From NCBI GenBank assembly GCA_000332255.1, contig KB235926.1:3718815-3782814 (forward strand): a stretch of DNA of 64,000 bases, given 5' to 3'. This DNA comes from a cyanobacterium PCC 7702 (GTDB lineage Bacteria; Cyanobacteriota; Cyanobacteriia; Cyanobacteriales; Nostocaceae). The notes beneath the pieces are model-generated. The model saw only the letters and a program-made list of their open reading frames with translations, was not told where the DNA came from and did not search any database. Both the position numbers and the translations under genes were made by a program. Below are positions 17,928 through 27,591 of the stretch, piece by piece; position 1 is the stretch's first letter, and the number at the start of each line of letters is the position of its first letter.

Positions 17928-18494
17928 TGTGTTTCTCCTGTCAACAACTCTCAGATGAAAATTACAAGGTCACAGCAGCCCTATCTTTTCGTGCTTCGCC
18001 TGGGATCGAGGAAACGATGGCAAGCACAAGCTCTTTTTAGCCCTGCTTTGGAGAATGGCGATCGTTTTTTCGCTGTTTGGCAACGCTAACACCTTGTCTT
18101 TCACCTATCGCATTTTTCTAAACTGAAAAATTACTGGTTGGGAGCCAGAGAAGGGGAGGACACTAGCAAGGCTGTTGTACTATCCCGTACGTTGTGTCCG
18201 TGATATCCTTTGGTTTTAAGAGAGCAAAACAAATATTGGCAGGCTTTTTTTCTGAGAGTGGCTTGGTGCATCCTGAAAGTTAGTTGCTAACTTGGTCAAG
18301 ATATAAATTATATGTAGATGTGACAATATTTAAACATAAATTAAGTAATTAGAAAAATTTTTGTTGACTCCCCATCTAATGTTTCCAGTGCATGTACAAA
18401 CTCTTGAACATAAATATGGGTTTTTTGTACAGCATAGGCTTGTGTCAATCAAACATTTCTAATTTCAGATTAGTGTTCTTCAATACGAATTACT
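17928..18494. other. Divergent intergenic region between cphB and trmD
   Basis: The 567-bp gap has no convincing coding frame. It holds the GTA-N8-TAC palindrome at 18177-18190, flanked by GGACAC (about 18159) and GTGTCC (about 18193), which form an outer inverted repeat. Both promoters should lie here; I did not fix their -10 and -35 elements. Confidence 0.5.
18177..18190. promoter_or_regulatory. NtcA-type binding palindrome GTA-N8-TAC
   Basis: The sequence GTACTATCCCGTAC matches the NtcA consensus GTA-N8-TAC exactly. NtcA is the cyanobacterial nitrogen-control activator, and cph operons are reported as nitrogen-regulated in Nostocales. The site lies 250 bp from the cphB start and 305 bp from the trmD start. 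A TAN3T box at the usual 22-base spacing was not obvious on either side. Confidence 0.55.
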
Positions 18495-19235
18495 GTGCGC
18501 TTTGATATAGTTACGCTATTTCCTGATTGTTTTACCTCGGTTCTCAGTTCGGGGCTAATTGGTAAAGCCTTGGCAAAACAAATTGCTCAAGTAAATTTAG
18601 TTAATCCACGGGATTTTACCACCGATAAGCATCGCAAAGTAGATGACGAACCCTACGGTGGAGGTGTGGGAATGCTAATGAAGCCAGAACCGATCTTCGC
18701 TGCTGTCGAGTCACTACCGGTCTTAGCAAGAAGAGAGGTGATTTTGATGAGCCCCCAGGGGGAAAAAATGAATCAACCTCTGTTGCGAGAACTGGCAAAA
18801 AATTACGACCAGTTAGTAGTTATTTGCGGCCACTATGAAGGTGTGGACGAGCGAGTGTTACACATAGTTACCCGGGAAATATCTTTAGGTGATTTTATTC
18901 TCACCGGTGGAGAAATTCCAGCTATGGCTTTAATTAACGGTGTGGTGCGCCTTTTACCAGGAACTGTTGCAAAAGTTGAATCTCTGACACTAGAAAGTTT
19001 TGAACAAGGATTGCTGGATTATCCCCAGTACACTCGTCCAGCTAATTTTCGCGGTTGGAAAGTACCGGATGTGCTTTTATCCGGAAATCATGCGGAAATT
19101 GCGAAGTGGCGATTGCAACAACAAATTCAAAGAACGCGCCAGCGCCGTCCCGATCTGCTCAAAGCTTGGGAAGAAGCGAAAAGAGAACAAAAAGACAAAC
19201 AAAATGGCAAAGTAGGAGAACAAAAGGAGGAGTAA
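18495..19235 (+). CDS. trmD: tRNA (guanine37-N1)-methyltransferase
   Basis: The 246-residue product starts at GTG 18495 with the canonical MRFDIVTLFPDCF. SPOUT trefoil-knot signatures GHYEGVDERV and GDFILTGGE are intact. TrmD methylates G37 next to the anticodon of tRNAs reading CNN and some other codons, preventing +1 slippage. The C-terminus has an extra Lys/Glu/Gln-rich tail of about 25 residues beyond the usual end. ispF follows 57 bp downstream on the same strand. Confidence 0.97.
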   Translation: MRFDIVTLFPDCFTSVLSSGLIGKALAKQIAQVNLVNPRDFTTDKHRKVDDEPYGGGVGMLMKPEPIFAAVESLPVLARREVILMSPQGEKMNQPLLRELAKNYDQLVVICGHYEGVDERVLHIVTREISLGDFILTGGEIPAMALINGVVRLLPGTVAKVESLTLESFEQGLLDYPQYTRPANFRGWKVPDVLLSGNHAEIAKWRLQQQIQRTRQRRPDLLKAWEEAKREQKDKQNGKVGEQKEE

Positions 19236-19292
19236 TAAACAACGACTAACTACTAACTACTTGACTTTTAAGTTTTAATTAAGGACTAAAAT

Positions 19293-19775
19293 ATGAACCT
19301 TCGTATTGGCAACGGTTACGATATCCACCGCTTAGTAAGCGATCGCCCCCTGATTTTGGGCGGAGTCAACATACCCCACCACTTGGGTTTATTAGGTCAT
19401 AGCGATGCTGACGTCCTGACGCACGCCATTATGGATGCCATTTTGGGAGCACTATCTCTTGGAGATATCGGTCATTATTTTCCCCCGGGCGATCCGCAAT
19501 GGGCAGGAGCAGATAGCTTAATACTTTTGAAAAAGGTACACCAGTTAATACAACAACAAGGTTGGCAAATTGGCAATATTGACTCGGTCATTGTCGCAGA
19601 ACGCCCCAAACTCAAACCTTATATCGAAAAAATGCGGAATAATTTAGCAGCCGTTTTGCAATTACAACCAAACCAAGTTGGTGTTAAAGCTACTACTAAT
19701 GAAAAGTTAGGCCCCGTTGGCAGAGAAGAAGGTATCTGCGCCTATGCTGTTGTTTTGCTCCTAGCTTCCCAGTAA
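19293..19775 (+). CDS. ispF: 2-C-methyl-D-erythritol 2,4-cyclodiphosphate synthase
   Basis: The 160-residue protein carries the family motifs. GYDIHRL supplies zinc-binding Asp and His near the start, [16 protein letters not shown] supplies the third zinc ligand and substrate loop, and [15 protein letters not shown] lies near the C-terminus. IspF closes the cyclodiphosphate ring in the MEP pathway for isoprenoids, which cyanobacteria use for carotenoids, phytol and tocopherol. Length is normal. A weak AGGA lies before the ATG. Confidence 0.97.
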   Translation: MNLRIGNGYDIHRLVSDRPLILGGVNIPHHLGLLGHSDADVLTHAIMDAILGALSLGDIGHYFPPGDPQWAGADSLILLKKVHQLIQQQGWQIGNIDSVIVAERPKLKPYIEKMRNNLAAVLQLQPNQVGVKATTNEKLGPVGREEGICAYAVVLLLASQ

Positions 19776-20053
19776 TATTCCTAGCAAGTTATTTCAACTG
19801 CAACTTTACCAAAAATTTGGCGATCGCAAACGAAGTTACAACTTTTTCCATTGTTACAATTTTCTGGAATTATCACAGCAACCAAGCTAACATTTACAGT
19901 ATTGTACACACCAGAAGTGTAAATCTATTTTCCAAGCACTGTTGATAGAATTTTGGCAGCACATGCTTAACTAGCAGCTATCTTTCCAAAGCGCCAAATC
20001 ATCAGACGCTCCTACATCAACTTTTTTGCCCGGATTAATTTTTATACAAACTG

Positions 20054-21838
20054 ATGGCATTTGCTCGTACCTTGACCAGAATTAAACCTTTTCGCTTATC
20101 GATAATTTTGGCTTTCATAACAGCATTGACTGTTGCTGCTTGCAATCCAGCTAATTTTCACACCCAAGCAGCTCGCGTACCGCAATTGATAACCAGTATT
20201 CTCAGTGACCCCAAAACCTTTAACCTTGCTTTAAGCCAAGAATCACCGAATATTTTTGGTCTGACTTACGAAGGATTGATCAATCAAAATCCCATAACGG
20301 CAAAAATTGAGCCAGCTCTGGCACAATCCTGGCAAATTTCTGCTGACAAATTAAAATTTGTTTTTACCTTGCGCAAAGGATTGAAATGGTCTGACGGACA
20401 ACCACTAACAGCAGACGACGTGGTGTTTACCTACAACGATATCTACTTCAACCCAGCAATTCCCACAGATGTCAAAGACACTTTTCGAATTGGTACTAGT
20501 CGCAAACTGCCCACTGTTAAAAAACTAGACGAGCGCCGAGTAGAATTTACCTTACCAGAACCCTTTAGACCTTTCTTACTCAATACAGGTACTGCCATTT
20601 TACCTGCTCACGCACTGCGACAGTATGTCGAGCAAAAAGACACTGAAGGAAAGCCTATTTTTTTGCAAAAGTGGGGTGTTGACACTCCCCCTGACCAAAT
20701 CATTGTCAACGGTCCTTACAAGTTAGAGCGCTACGACACCGGTCAAAGGGTGATATTTCGACGCAATCCCTACTACTGGCGCAAAGACACTAGCGGTCAT
20801 CCTCAACCTTACATTGAACGTATAATATGGGAAATAGTAGAATCAACCGATACTTCCTTATTGCAATTTCGTTCTGGTAGCTTGGATTCTGTAGGTGTAT
20901 CGCCAGACTACTTTTCTTTGCTCAAAAAGCAAGAAAAACAGGGAAATTTCAAAATCTACGGAAAAGAACCTGCGAGCGGTACTACTTTTATCGTGTTTAA
21001 TTTAAATAAAGGTAAAAGGGACGGAAAACCATTAGTCGATCCGGTCAAGTCCCGCTGGTTTAATACATTAGAATTTCGGCAAGCCGTAGCTTATGCTATC
21101 GATCGCCAAACCATGATTAACAACACCTTTCGTGGTTTGGGCGAACCGCAAAATTCACCGATTTCGGTACAAAGTCCCTATTATCTATCCCCGAAGCAAG
21201 GCTTAAAATCATACGATTACAATCCAAACAAAGCCAAGGAACTATTGCTCAAAGCTGGATTTAGCTACAACAGTCAAGGTCAGCTACAAGACGCCCAAGG
21301 TAACCGCGTTCGCTTTACTTTACTGACTAACGCTGGCAATAAAATCCGCGAAGCAATGGGTTCTCAAATTAAACGAGACCTGGCCAAAATTGGCATCACT
21401 GTCGATTTTACTCCCATTGCTTGGAATACCTACACAGATAAACTTTCTAATTCTTTGGATTGGGAAGCAGCGCTGCTGGGTTTGACAGGTGGACTGGAAC
21501 CCAACGATGGTGCTAATGTCTGGGCCCCTGAAGGTGGATTGCACATGTTTAATCAAAAACCCCAACCAGGACAAAAGCCGATTCAAGGTTGGGAAGTATC
21601 TTCTTGGGAAAAGAAAATTGGCGAACTTTACGTCCAAGCAGCGCGGGAGTTAGACGAAACAAAAGTGAAAGCTCTTTACGCCGAAACTCAACGTCTTGCT
21701 CAAGAATACTTACCCTTTATTTACCTGGTAAACCAGCTGTCCATGACCGCGGTGCGCAATCGCTTTGCCAATATCCAATATTCTGCTCTCGGGGGCGCTT
21801 TTTGGAATATTCACGAAATCAAAGTAACGGATATTTAG
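20054..21838 (+). CDS. ABC transporter substrate-binding lipoprotein, family 5 (peptide/nickel type)
   Basis: The 594-residue protein has a lipoprotein signal ending LTVAAC with Cys30. The rest is a full SBP_bac_5 domain: GLTYEGLINQNP near the start, the WSDGQPLTADDVVFTYND signature (about 117-134), and NRNPYYW-like and EFRQAVAYAIDR motifs. Such proteins deliver oligopeptides, dipeptides, opines or nickel complexes to an ABC importer. No permease or ATPase gene is adjacent, so the ligand is not given by context. larB, for a nickel-cofactor enzyme, follows 40 bp downstream and raises nickel as one possibility. Confidence 0.92.
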   Translation: MAFARTLTRIKPFRLSIILAFITALTVAACNPANFHTQAARVPQLITSILSDPKTFNLALSQESPNIFGLTYEGLINQNPITAKIEPALAQSWQISADKLKFVFTLRKGLKWSDGQPLTADDVVFTYNDIYFNPAIPTDVKDTFRIGTSRKLPTVKKLDERRVEFTLPEPFRPFLLNTGTAILPAHALRQYVEQKDTEGKPIFLQKWGVDTPPDQIIVNGPYKLERYDTGQRVIFRRNPYYWRKDTSGHPQPYIERIIWEIVESTDTSLLQFRSGSLDSVGVSPDYFSLLKKQEKQGNFKIYGKEPASGTTFIVFNLNKGKRDGKPLVDPVKSRWFNTLEFRQAVAYAIDRQTMINNTFRGLGEPQNSPISVQSPYYLSPKQGLKSYDYNPNKAKELLLKAGFSYNSQGQLQDAQGNRVRFTLLTNAGNKIREAMGSQIKRDLAKIGITVDFTPIAWNTYTDKLSNSLDWEAALLGLTGGLEPNDGANVWAPEGGLHMFNQKPQPGQKPIQGWEVSSWEKKIGELYVQAARELDETKVKALYAETQRLAQEYLPFIYLVNQLSMTAVRNRFANIQYSALGGAFWNIHEIKVTDI

Positions 21839-21862
21839 TTATTAGTTAATAGCTAATAGCTA
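21835..21862 (+). repeat. Degenerate heptamer tandem repeat (four units)
   Basis: Four consecutive 7-base units TTAGTTA, TTAGTTA, ATAGCTA, ATAGCTA run through the stop codon of the preceding gene. Similar short tandemly repeated heptamers are common in filamentous cyanobacteria. A related unit, GTTAATAGCTAATAGC, recurs at 43325-43340. Confidence 0.6.
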
Positions 21863-21878
21863 GCGGGCAATTTTAGCA

Positions 21879-22667
21879 ATGACTGATGAAACTACTTTGC
21901 GATCGCTTCTAGAAAACGTTGCTAATGGTAGCATTAACCCAGATGCAGCCTTGCAAAAACTCAAACACCTCAACTATGAACCTGTGGGTGAATTTGCCAA
22001 AATTGACAATCACCGCAGCTTGCGAACCGGTTTTCCAGAGGTAATTTGGGGACCTGGTAAAACACCCGAGCAAATCGCCCAAATTATGGAAGTGATGCGC
22101 CAGCGCAATCCGGTGGTGATGGCTACTCGCATCGACAGCGCAGTTTTTGCTGCACTGCAGTCCAAAGTTAGAGGTCTGCGGTACTACGAGATGGCGCGAA
22201 TCTGCGCCATTACACCTTCTGAAATCAAACCCCGCTATCCTGGCACCGTTAGCATTCTTTCTGCTGGTACTGCTGATTTACCCGTAGCGGAAGAAGCTGC
22301 TGTGACCGCCGAACTTTGTGGTTTTCACGTCCAGCGCCTGTGGGATGTGGGTGTGGCTGGAATTCACCGCTTGCTCAACAATCGCCACATCGTTACCTCA
22401 GCATCTGTTTTAATTGTCGTCGCTGGTATGGAAGGTGCTTTACCCAGCGTTGTTGCTGGTTTAGCAGATTGTCCGGTGATTGCTGTTCCTACTAGCGTTG
22501 GTTACGGCGCCAATTTTGGAGGGTTAGCACCCTTACTGACAATGTTAAATTCCTGTGCTCCTGGAGTAGGTGTAGTAAATATTGATAACGGTTTTGGCGC
22601 TGCCGTTTTGGCGGGTCAAATTTTGCGGACAGCCGAAAAATTACACTTGGCGTCCCTTGATTATTGA
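21879..22667 (+). CDS. larB: Nickel-pincer cofactor biosynthesis protein LarB
   Basis: The 262-residue protein matches LarB, which has a C-terminal AIR-carboxylase-like domain. RTGFPEVIWGPGKTPEQI and GTADLPVAEEAAVTAELCG are characteristic, and a glycine-rich region near the C-terminus ends in NIDNGFGAAVLA. LarB carboxylates and hydrolyses nicotinic acid adenine dinucleotide as the first step to the nickel-pincer nucleotide used by lactate racemase-like enzymes. larC, larE and larA are not in this window. It follows the family-5 binding protein by 40 bp across a heptamer repeat. Confidence 0.93.
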   Translation: MTDETTLRSLLENVANGSINPDAALQKLKHLNYEPVGEFAKIDNHRSLRTGFPEVIWGPGKTPEQIAQIMEVMRQRNPVVMATRIDSAVFAALQSKVRGLRYYEMARICAITPSEIKPRYPGTVSILSAGTADLPVAEEAAVTAELCGFHVQRLWDVGVAGIHRLLNNRHIVTSASVLIVVAGMEGALPSVVAGLADCPVIAVPTSVGYGANFGGLAPLLTMLNSCAPGVGVVNIDNGFGAAVLAGQILRTAEKLHLASLDY

Positions 22668-22814
22668 GTTATGACAGTAATGTCACTTTATACATAAGTC
22701 AAAAATGAAACTTTGGATGGTTTTGGCTGCATTCGTGTTGAGTTTTATACTGACCGTTTGCATATCATAAAAAACTCAGTTCCTGTCTTAAATAATGGAG
22801 ATTTACTAAAGAAT

Positions 22815-23021
22815 ATGGATATTGTGAGTGACTTAGTATCTCATCACTTTTGGTATTTAGCACCTAATTTGACAGTTCTGGCTCAAAATATTACCGATCC
22901 GAACATATTAGGCCAAATGCAAAAAGCTTTTACTCATTTTATTCAATCGGGTCAAGCTTGGGCACTATTGATTGGATTGGTAATTGGTTATATGATTCGA
23001 AATCTGACAAGTTACGGTTAG
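22815..23021 (+). CDS. Small membrane protein of unknown function
   Basis: An open frame extends up to 22713, but the ATG at 22815 is the likelier start because it follows GGAG and begins MDIVSDLVSHHFWYLAPN. The 68-residue product ends in one membrane helix (AWALLIGLVIGYMIRNL) near the C-terminus, so it would be tail-anchored or have its N-terminus outside the membrane. No family is recognised. It lies downstream of larB on the same strand with 147 bp between. Confidence 0.6.
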   Translation: MDIVSDLVSHHFWYLAPNLTVLAQNITDPNILGQMQKAFTHFIQSGQAWALLIGLVIGYMIRNLTSYG

Positions 23022-23023
23022 AG

Positions 23024-23080
23024 AATTATGAATGAGTAATGATGAATTATGAAAAATTCTATCGTTCATCATTCATAATT
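23024..23080. repeat. Inverted repeat with heptamer-like units before argH
   Basis: AATTATGAATGA (23024-23035) and its complement TCATTCATAATT (23069-23080) flank further ATGAAT-like units. The block lies just after the small membrane protein gene and before argH. It could act as a weak terminator or be a repeat relic. Confidence 0.5.
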
Positions 23081-23103
23081 TCCACTTCCTCACTTCACTA
23101 TAT

Positions 23104-24492
23104 ATGACTGAACAGCAAACTTGGAGCCAGCGATTTGAATCAGCACTGCATCCGGCGATCGCTCGCTTTAATGCCAGTATAAATTTTGATATTGAGCTTT
23201 TAGAATACGACTTAGACGGCTCCGTTGCCCATGCCAAAATGTTGAGCAAATGCGGCATAATCTCTTCAGAAGAAAAAGAGCAGTTGATCGCCGGTTTAGA
23301 ACAAATTCGCCAGGAATACCGCCAAGGCAAATTTCACCCCGGTATTGAATCAGAAGACGTGCACTTTGCCGTGGAACGCCGCCTTGTGGAAATTATTGGA
23401 GATGTTGGCAAAAAATTACACACAGCCCGTTCCCGCAACGACCAAGTCGGTACAGACATCAGGCTGTATCTACGCGACCAAATCCAACAAATCCGCACTC
23501 AATTACGTCAATTTCAAAGTGTAATCTTAGATATTGCTGAAAATCACGTCGAAACCTTAATTCCCGGTTACACTCACCTCCAACGTGCCCAACCCCTGAG
23601 TTTAGCCCATCACCTACTGGCATACTTTCAGATGGCGCAAAGAGATTGGGAACGCCTGGGGGATGTCTACCGGCGGGTAAATGTTTCCCCTTTAGGTTGC
23701 GGAGCCTTGGCAGGAACTACTTTCCCCATTGACCGCCATTATACAGCCGAACTATTGCATTTTGACGATATTTATGCTAACAGCCTGGATGGAGTGAGCG
23801 ATCGCGATTTTGCGATCGAATTTCTATGCGCTGCTAGCTTGATCATGGTTCATCTCAGTCGTCTTGCAGAAGAAGTTATTTTATGGTCTTCAGAAGAATT
23901 TCGTTTTGTTACCCTTCAAGATAGCTGCGCTACTGGTTCTAGTATCATGCCTCAAAAGAAAAATCCTGATGTACCAGAACTAGTAAGAGGTAAAACTGGA
24001 CGGGTCTTCGGTCACCTCCAAGCTTTGTTGGTGGTAATGAAGGGATTACCCTTGGCATACAATAAGGATTTACAAGAAGACAAACAAGGACTTTTTGATG
24101 CTGTAAATACTGTCAAAGCTTGCTTGGAAGCAATGACCATTCTGCTCAAGGAAGGTTTGGAATTTTGCACGCAGCGTTTGACACAAGCAGTGGGGGAAGA
24201 CTTTTCCAACGCCACGGACGTGGCAGACTACCTAGCCGCACGCGGTGTTCCGTTTCGAGAAGCTTACAACATCGTAGGCAAAATAGTCAAAACTTGTATT
24301 ACCACCGGTAAACTTCTCAAAGATTTAACTCTAGAGGAATGGCAAAAATTTCACCCCAAGTTCGCAGCAGACATTTATCAAGCAATATCACCCCAACAAG
24401 TAGTTGCTTCCCGCAACAGCTACGGCGGGACGGGTTTCAAACAAGTCAGAGCAGCACTGCTTGCTGCTCGCGCTCAGATTTCCAACCAATAA
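23104..24492 (+). CDS. argH: Argininosuccinate lyase
   Basis: The 462-residue protein belongs to the fumarase/aspartase superfamily. The flexible catalytic loop with the signature [13 protein letters not shown] is intact (about residues 281-293), as are [10 protein letters not shown] near residue 110 and YTHLQRAQP near residue 155. It cleaves argininosuccinate to arginine and fumarate, the last step of arginine synthesis, and so supplies the substrate of cphA and speA elsewhere in this window. The ATG at 23104 is clear. Confidence 0.98.
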   Translation: MTEQQTWSQRFESALHPAIARFNASINFDIELLEYDLDGSVAHAKMLSKCGIISSEEKEQLIAGLEQIRQEYRQGKFHPGIESEDVHFAVERRLVEIIGDVGKKLHTARSRNDQVGTDIRLYLRDQIQQIRTQLRQFQSVILDIAENHVETLIPGYTHLQRAQPLSLAHHLLAYFQMAQRDWERLGDVYRRVNVSPLGCGALAGTTFPIDRHYTAELLHFDDIYANSLDGVSDRDFAIEFLCAASLIMVHLSRLAEEVILWSSEEFRFVTLQDSCATGSSIMPQKKNPDVPELVRGKTGRVFGHLQALLVVMKGLPLAYNKDLQEDKQGLFDAVNTVKACLEAMTILLKEGLEFCTQRLTQAVGEDFSNATDVADYLAARGVPFREAYNIVGKIVKTCITTGKLLKDLTLEEWQKFHPKFAADIYQAISPQQVVASRNSYGGTGFKQVRAALLAARAQISNQ

Positions 24493-24506
24493 CTTTTTAG
24501 CTTGCA

Positions 24507-24529
24507 AAGGCGTACTTGAGATACGCCTT
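24507..24529. terminator. Hairpin between argH and the small basic protein gene
   Basis: AAGGCGTA, loop CTTGAGA, TACGCCTT: a perfect 8-bp stem between two converging genes. Neither strand has a clean T-run, so it may be a weak shared terminator. Confidence 0.5.
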
Positions 24530-24553
24530 CATCACCAAAGGCGCTAAACAGCA

Positions 24554-24718
24554 TTATTCAGCATCAATTGCTGCTGCGGCCTCATCTTCTTCGCTCTTGG
24601 GCGATCTTTGCTGGAACCTTCTTTGTAAGCGTCCTGTTGTGGTTCGTTTACGAAACTTTCTGGCATATGCCTGGTTCCGTAGCGCCTTTTCTTTTTTGGG
24701 ATTGCGGCGCTTAGCCAT
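24554..24718 (-). CDS. Small, highly basic protein of unknown function
   Basis: The ATG at 24718 has GAGGTG six bases upstream and is preferred to an upstream in-frame start. The 54-residue product begins MAKRRNPKKEKALRNQAYAR, is rich in Lys/Arg through its first 40 residues, and ends in an acidic tail (SEEDEAAAAIDAE). The composition suggests binding to nucleic acid or the ribosome. It is not one of the standard ribosomal proteins I recognise. Confidence 0.75.
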   Translation of the reverse strand: MAKRRNPKKEKALRNQAYARKFRKRTTTGRLQRRFQQRSPKSEEDEAAAAIDAE

Positions 24719-25231
24719 GTTCACCTCATTAATAAACGACAAGAAGCTTTACCTAGGCTTTAGTATAAGCTATATCGACTACCAATAGTTTTTCATATGG
24801 TTTGAGCCTAGTTTAGCTATGAACACATTTTAAACAGGAATCTAGATTATCGCATCATAGCTTCTGGTGTCAATGCTATTTTGCCCAATTATGCACCCAC
24901 GTCCACAAGCGCTTGCGGATTATGCAAAGCTAGCATAATTTTCAGTTGCATTAACCTTGACTTTTTATCCTTTTGCGTATTGCCATGCAAAATATACCTA
25001 TTTACAAGTCAAATGCTTCCCAGAGGAATTTAAAAAACAAGTCTTTATATGAAAGCTTGTATTTGGCAATCTTCAGTTCCCAAGCTAGCTAGTCCTGTTG
25101 GCAAAGCAGCACGAACATACAGGTTAAAATTAAACGAGGAGTATTTGTGAGCAACCGGGGTAAATAGTATAAATAAATACTCTATCTTTTCGAAGACAGC
25201 GCCTGCGAGCAGCAAACTGCTTTGCCATCAA
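24719..25231. other. Intergenic region with a palindrome and a terminator-like hairpin
   Basis: No coding frame is convincing in this 513-bp gap. At 24903-24918 lies CCACAAGCGCTTGCGG, a 16-base near-palindrome. It is directly followed by the hairpin ATTATGC-AAAGCTA-GCATAAT with a short T-run (24919-24942). That pair could end a small plus-strand RNA or be a repeat remnant. Confidence 0.4.
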
Positions 25232-25759
25232 GTGAAACATAGATATTTACTAAAGATTAGAAGGTTGAACATTCTAACTTTTTTGACTGTGGCTATTCAA
25301 TCTACACGTAACCTGTGGCGTTATGGGCAAACGATACTGGGGATAATTTTCCGTCATCCCATCCCTGGCACGAGCATTATCCCCATTTTACCCGACGGTC
25401 GTATAGTACTGATCAGGCGGCGAGATAACGGTCGCTGGGCCTTACCGGGGGGTATGGTGGATTGGGGAGAAGACGTACCTAAAGCTGTGAAAAGGGAATT
25501 GATGGAGGAAACCGGACTAGAGTTAGTGAAAATTCAACGTTTGGTTGGAGTTTACTCTGCTCCCGATCGCGACCCGAGGATCCATTCCATTTGTATTGTT
25601 GTGGAAGCACAAGTGCAGGGAAAAATCGAAATTCAGGACAAGTTAGAAGTAATGGAAATTCAAGCTTTTCCTATCCATTCTTTGCCACCAGAACAAATGT
25701 CTCACGATCACGCTCGTCAATTAGAAGACTACCTCAAAGGCTTGACCACCTTGGCATAA
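25232..25759 (+). CDS. NUDIX hydrolase
   Basis: The 175-residue reading starts at GTG 25232. The NUDIX box (GX5EX7REUXEEXGU) is complete at about 74-96: G-MVDWG-E, then REL, then EE and G. Such enzymes cleave nucleoside diphosphates linked to another group; the substrate is not readable. An N-terminal stretch of about 45 residues before the core contains a moderately hydrophobic segment (LTFLTVAIQ). The gene has its own upstream region and no obvious operon partner. Confidence 0.88.
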   Translation: MKHRYLLKIRRLNILTFLTVAIQSTRNLWRYGQTILGIIFRHPIPGTSIIPILPDGRIVLIRRRDNGRWALPGGMVDWGEDVPKAVKRELMEETGLELVKIQRLVGVYSAPDRDPRIHSICIVVEAQVQGKIEIQDKLEVMEIQAFPIHSLPPEQMSHDHARQLEDYLKGLTTLA

Positions 25760-25964
25760 TTAATTAGATTAACTTGATTGCTAATTATTCTCTGGGTAGC
25801 AGTTATTCCAACTATATTGACTAAATAAACAGTAGCTATTAAGTATTAATTATTATCTAGTTGAGAGTAGGAAAGAGGAATTGCCAATTTTCACTGGAAA
25901 AATCTCCAGAATAACTCCTTTATACCTGCTCATAAATATTGGATGTTAAAAATTAGAAATTAAA

Positions 25965-26783
25965 ATGAACTATTTATTTCGTAACTCCCGCATTAAACTT
26001 CCTCAAGGGTTACTTTTTTGGCGTGAAGTTGGCGAAGGAATGCCGATAATTTTCTTGCATGGTGCTTGGAACGATAGCAGTCAATGGCTTAAAGTCATGG
26101 AGTTACTTTCCCAAGATGCGCATTGTTTAGCACCGGATTTGCTCGGATTTGGTGAATCAGACCGCCCTAACATTCATTATTCAATTGACTTACAAGTTGA
26201 CTGTTTAGCTAAATTTCTAGAAGCATTAAAGTTGGATAACGTGCATTTGGTGGGTCATTCTCTGGGAGGATGGATAGCTGTTAGTTATGCTTTAAAGTAT
26301 CCAGAGCAAATTTCTAGTTTGGTATTATTAGCGCCAGAAGGAGTAGAAGTTGAAAAATTAGAAGAAAACTGGAAGAAAATTCAAAATTTGATGAAACGTC
26401 CAGCGTGGGTCTTTAAGATTTTACGATTTCTTCGTCCCTTAATTAAAAAGTTAGGTTTAAATTCTTGGTTAGAAGAAGATTGGGAAAAAAGACAACTAAT
26501 GCTGCAATATCCCACAGGGAGTAAATTATTATTCCTGCGTCAATTGCCAGAAATTCGTGCCGAGTTAGTAGAAGATAAATTAGATTTTTTGACAGTTCCC
26601 GTATTAATTTTGCAAGGGGAAAAAGATTCGCCAGATGCGGTAGCCAAAAGTGATATTTATGCAAGGGTAATTCCCAAAGCTGAGTTAAAAATTATCGCCC
26701 GTGTGGGAAAGAATTTGTTGGAAACTTCTGCAGGGGTGGTAGCTATGGACATTAAGGATTTTGTGACAAGAGTGATTAATTGA
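25965..26783 (+). CDS. Alpha/beta-fold hydrolase with an altered catalytic triad
   Basis: The 272-residue protein shows the alpha/beta hydrolase core. The oxyanion-side HG is in FLHGAWNDS (30-38), the nucleophile elbow GHSLGG (97-102) has Ser99, and the acid is Asp221 in QGEKDS. Where the family keeps GH near the C-terminus the sequence reads RVGKN, so the catalytic His is apparently Lys249. Either another His serves or the enzyme does not work as a classical esterase. Its 3-prime end overlaps coaX by eight bases in the opposite orientation. Confidence 0.85.
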   Translation: MNYLFRNSRIKLPQGLLFWREVGEGMPIIFLHGAWNDSSQWLKVMELLSQDAHCLAPDLLGFGESDRPNIHYSIDLQVDCLAKFLEALKLDNVHLVGHSLGGWIAVSYALKYPEQISSLVLLAPEGVEVEKLEENWKKIQNLMKRPAWVFKILRFLRPLIKKLGLNSWLEEDWEKRQLMLQYPTGSKLLFLRQLPEIRAELVEDKLDFLTVPVLILQGEKDSPDAVAKSDIYARVIPKAELKIIARVGKNLLETSAGVVAMDIKDFVTRVIN

Positions 26784-27495
26784 CTAATGCTTTCATTCCC
26801 CAAAATATCAAATTTGGTTCTACAATTAAACGAGTTGCGATTTTGGGGAATTGTGATTGAAGATAATTTCTGACTAAAGTGCGATCGCCCCCGGTAATTG
26901 CAATCTTACTTTCCGGATAGGAACGCCACCAGGACTTTACAAAATCTTTGATGCCAGCTAGTACAGTATAAACTACCCCACTTTGCATAGCCTCTGGAGT
27001 CGTGAGAGCGAATCGTTGCGGAAGTTGCTGGGGTAATTCTACATTTGGTAATTGTCCGGTTTTTTGAGCAAGAGTCGCCAATTGTAAACCTAGTCCTGGA
27101 GCAATGGCACCTCCGACAAGATTTTGGCTAGCATCTGCACCGGTAAAAGTTAACGCTGTACCTGTATCTATTACTAACATGGGAAAACCCCAAGTTTTAC
27201 CCGCACCCCACAATGCCAAAGCGCGGTCAATTCCCAGGGTCGGGTACAATCCTTGTAGCGGGACTTGCTCGAGGGTAATGATACGGACCTTGGGGTAAGC
27301 TTGCCACAATAGTGTTTGGCTGGGGACTACCGAAGCTAGCACAAGGGGAAGTAAATTGTCAAGTTTTTGAGATTTAGCTAATTGCTGTACGGCAACTTCC
27401 GGTAGATGATTTGTATCCCAGGTACGGCAAAGCGTATTATTTGCAAATAAACCCCAATGCAATCGGGAATTGCCAATCATCAAAGCTAACCACAT
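26776..27495 (-). CDS. coaX: Type III pantothenate kinase
   Basis: The 239-residue protein has the ASKHA-fold motifs of type III pantothenate kinases: an N-terminal [36 protein letters not shown] and [16 protein letters not shown]. CoaX phosphorylates pantothenate in the first step of coenzyme A synthesis and is insensitive to CoA feedback. The first-motif Asp normally found before IGNT is replaced by Met (LALMIGNSR). This may be lineage-specific, but it is a departure from the textbook active site. Confidence 0.92.
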   Translation of the reverse strand: MWLALMIGNSRLHWGLFANNTLCRTWDTNHLPEVAVQQLAKSQKLDNLLPLVLASVVPSQTLLWQAYPKVRIITLEQVPLQGLYPTLGIDRALALWGAGKTWGFPMLVIDTGTALTFTGADASQNLVGGAIAPGLGLQLATLAQKTGQLPNVELPQQLPQRFALTTPEAMQSGVVYTVLAGIKDFVKSWWRSYPESKIAITGGDRTLVRNYLQSQFPKIATRLIVEPNLIFWGMKALVN

Positions 27496-27591
27496 CTTAA
27501 TTAATATATAGATTTTTTAAAAATTATTTACATTTAGTTCGTGTCAAAATGGGGAAGAGGAAGAAATACTCATTTACTATGGAGGGGAGTA

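Noticed and set aside
18240-18300. TPP riboswitch-like CTGAGA sequence
   Set aside because: Only the CTGAGA fragment is present; the second conserved arm and downstream thiamine genes are missing.
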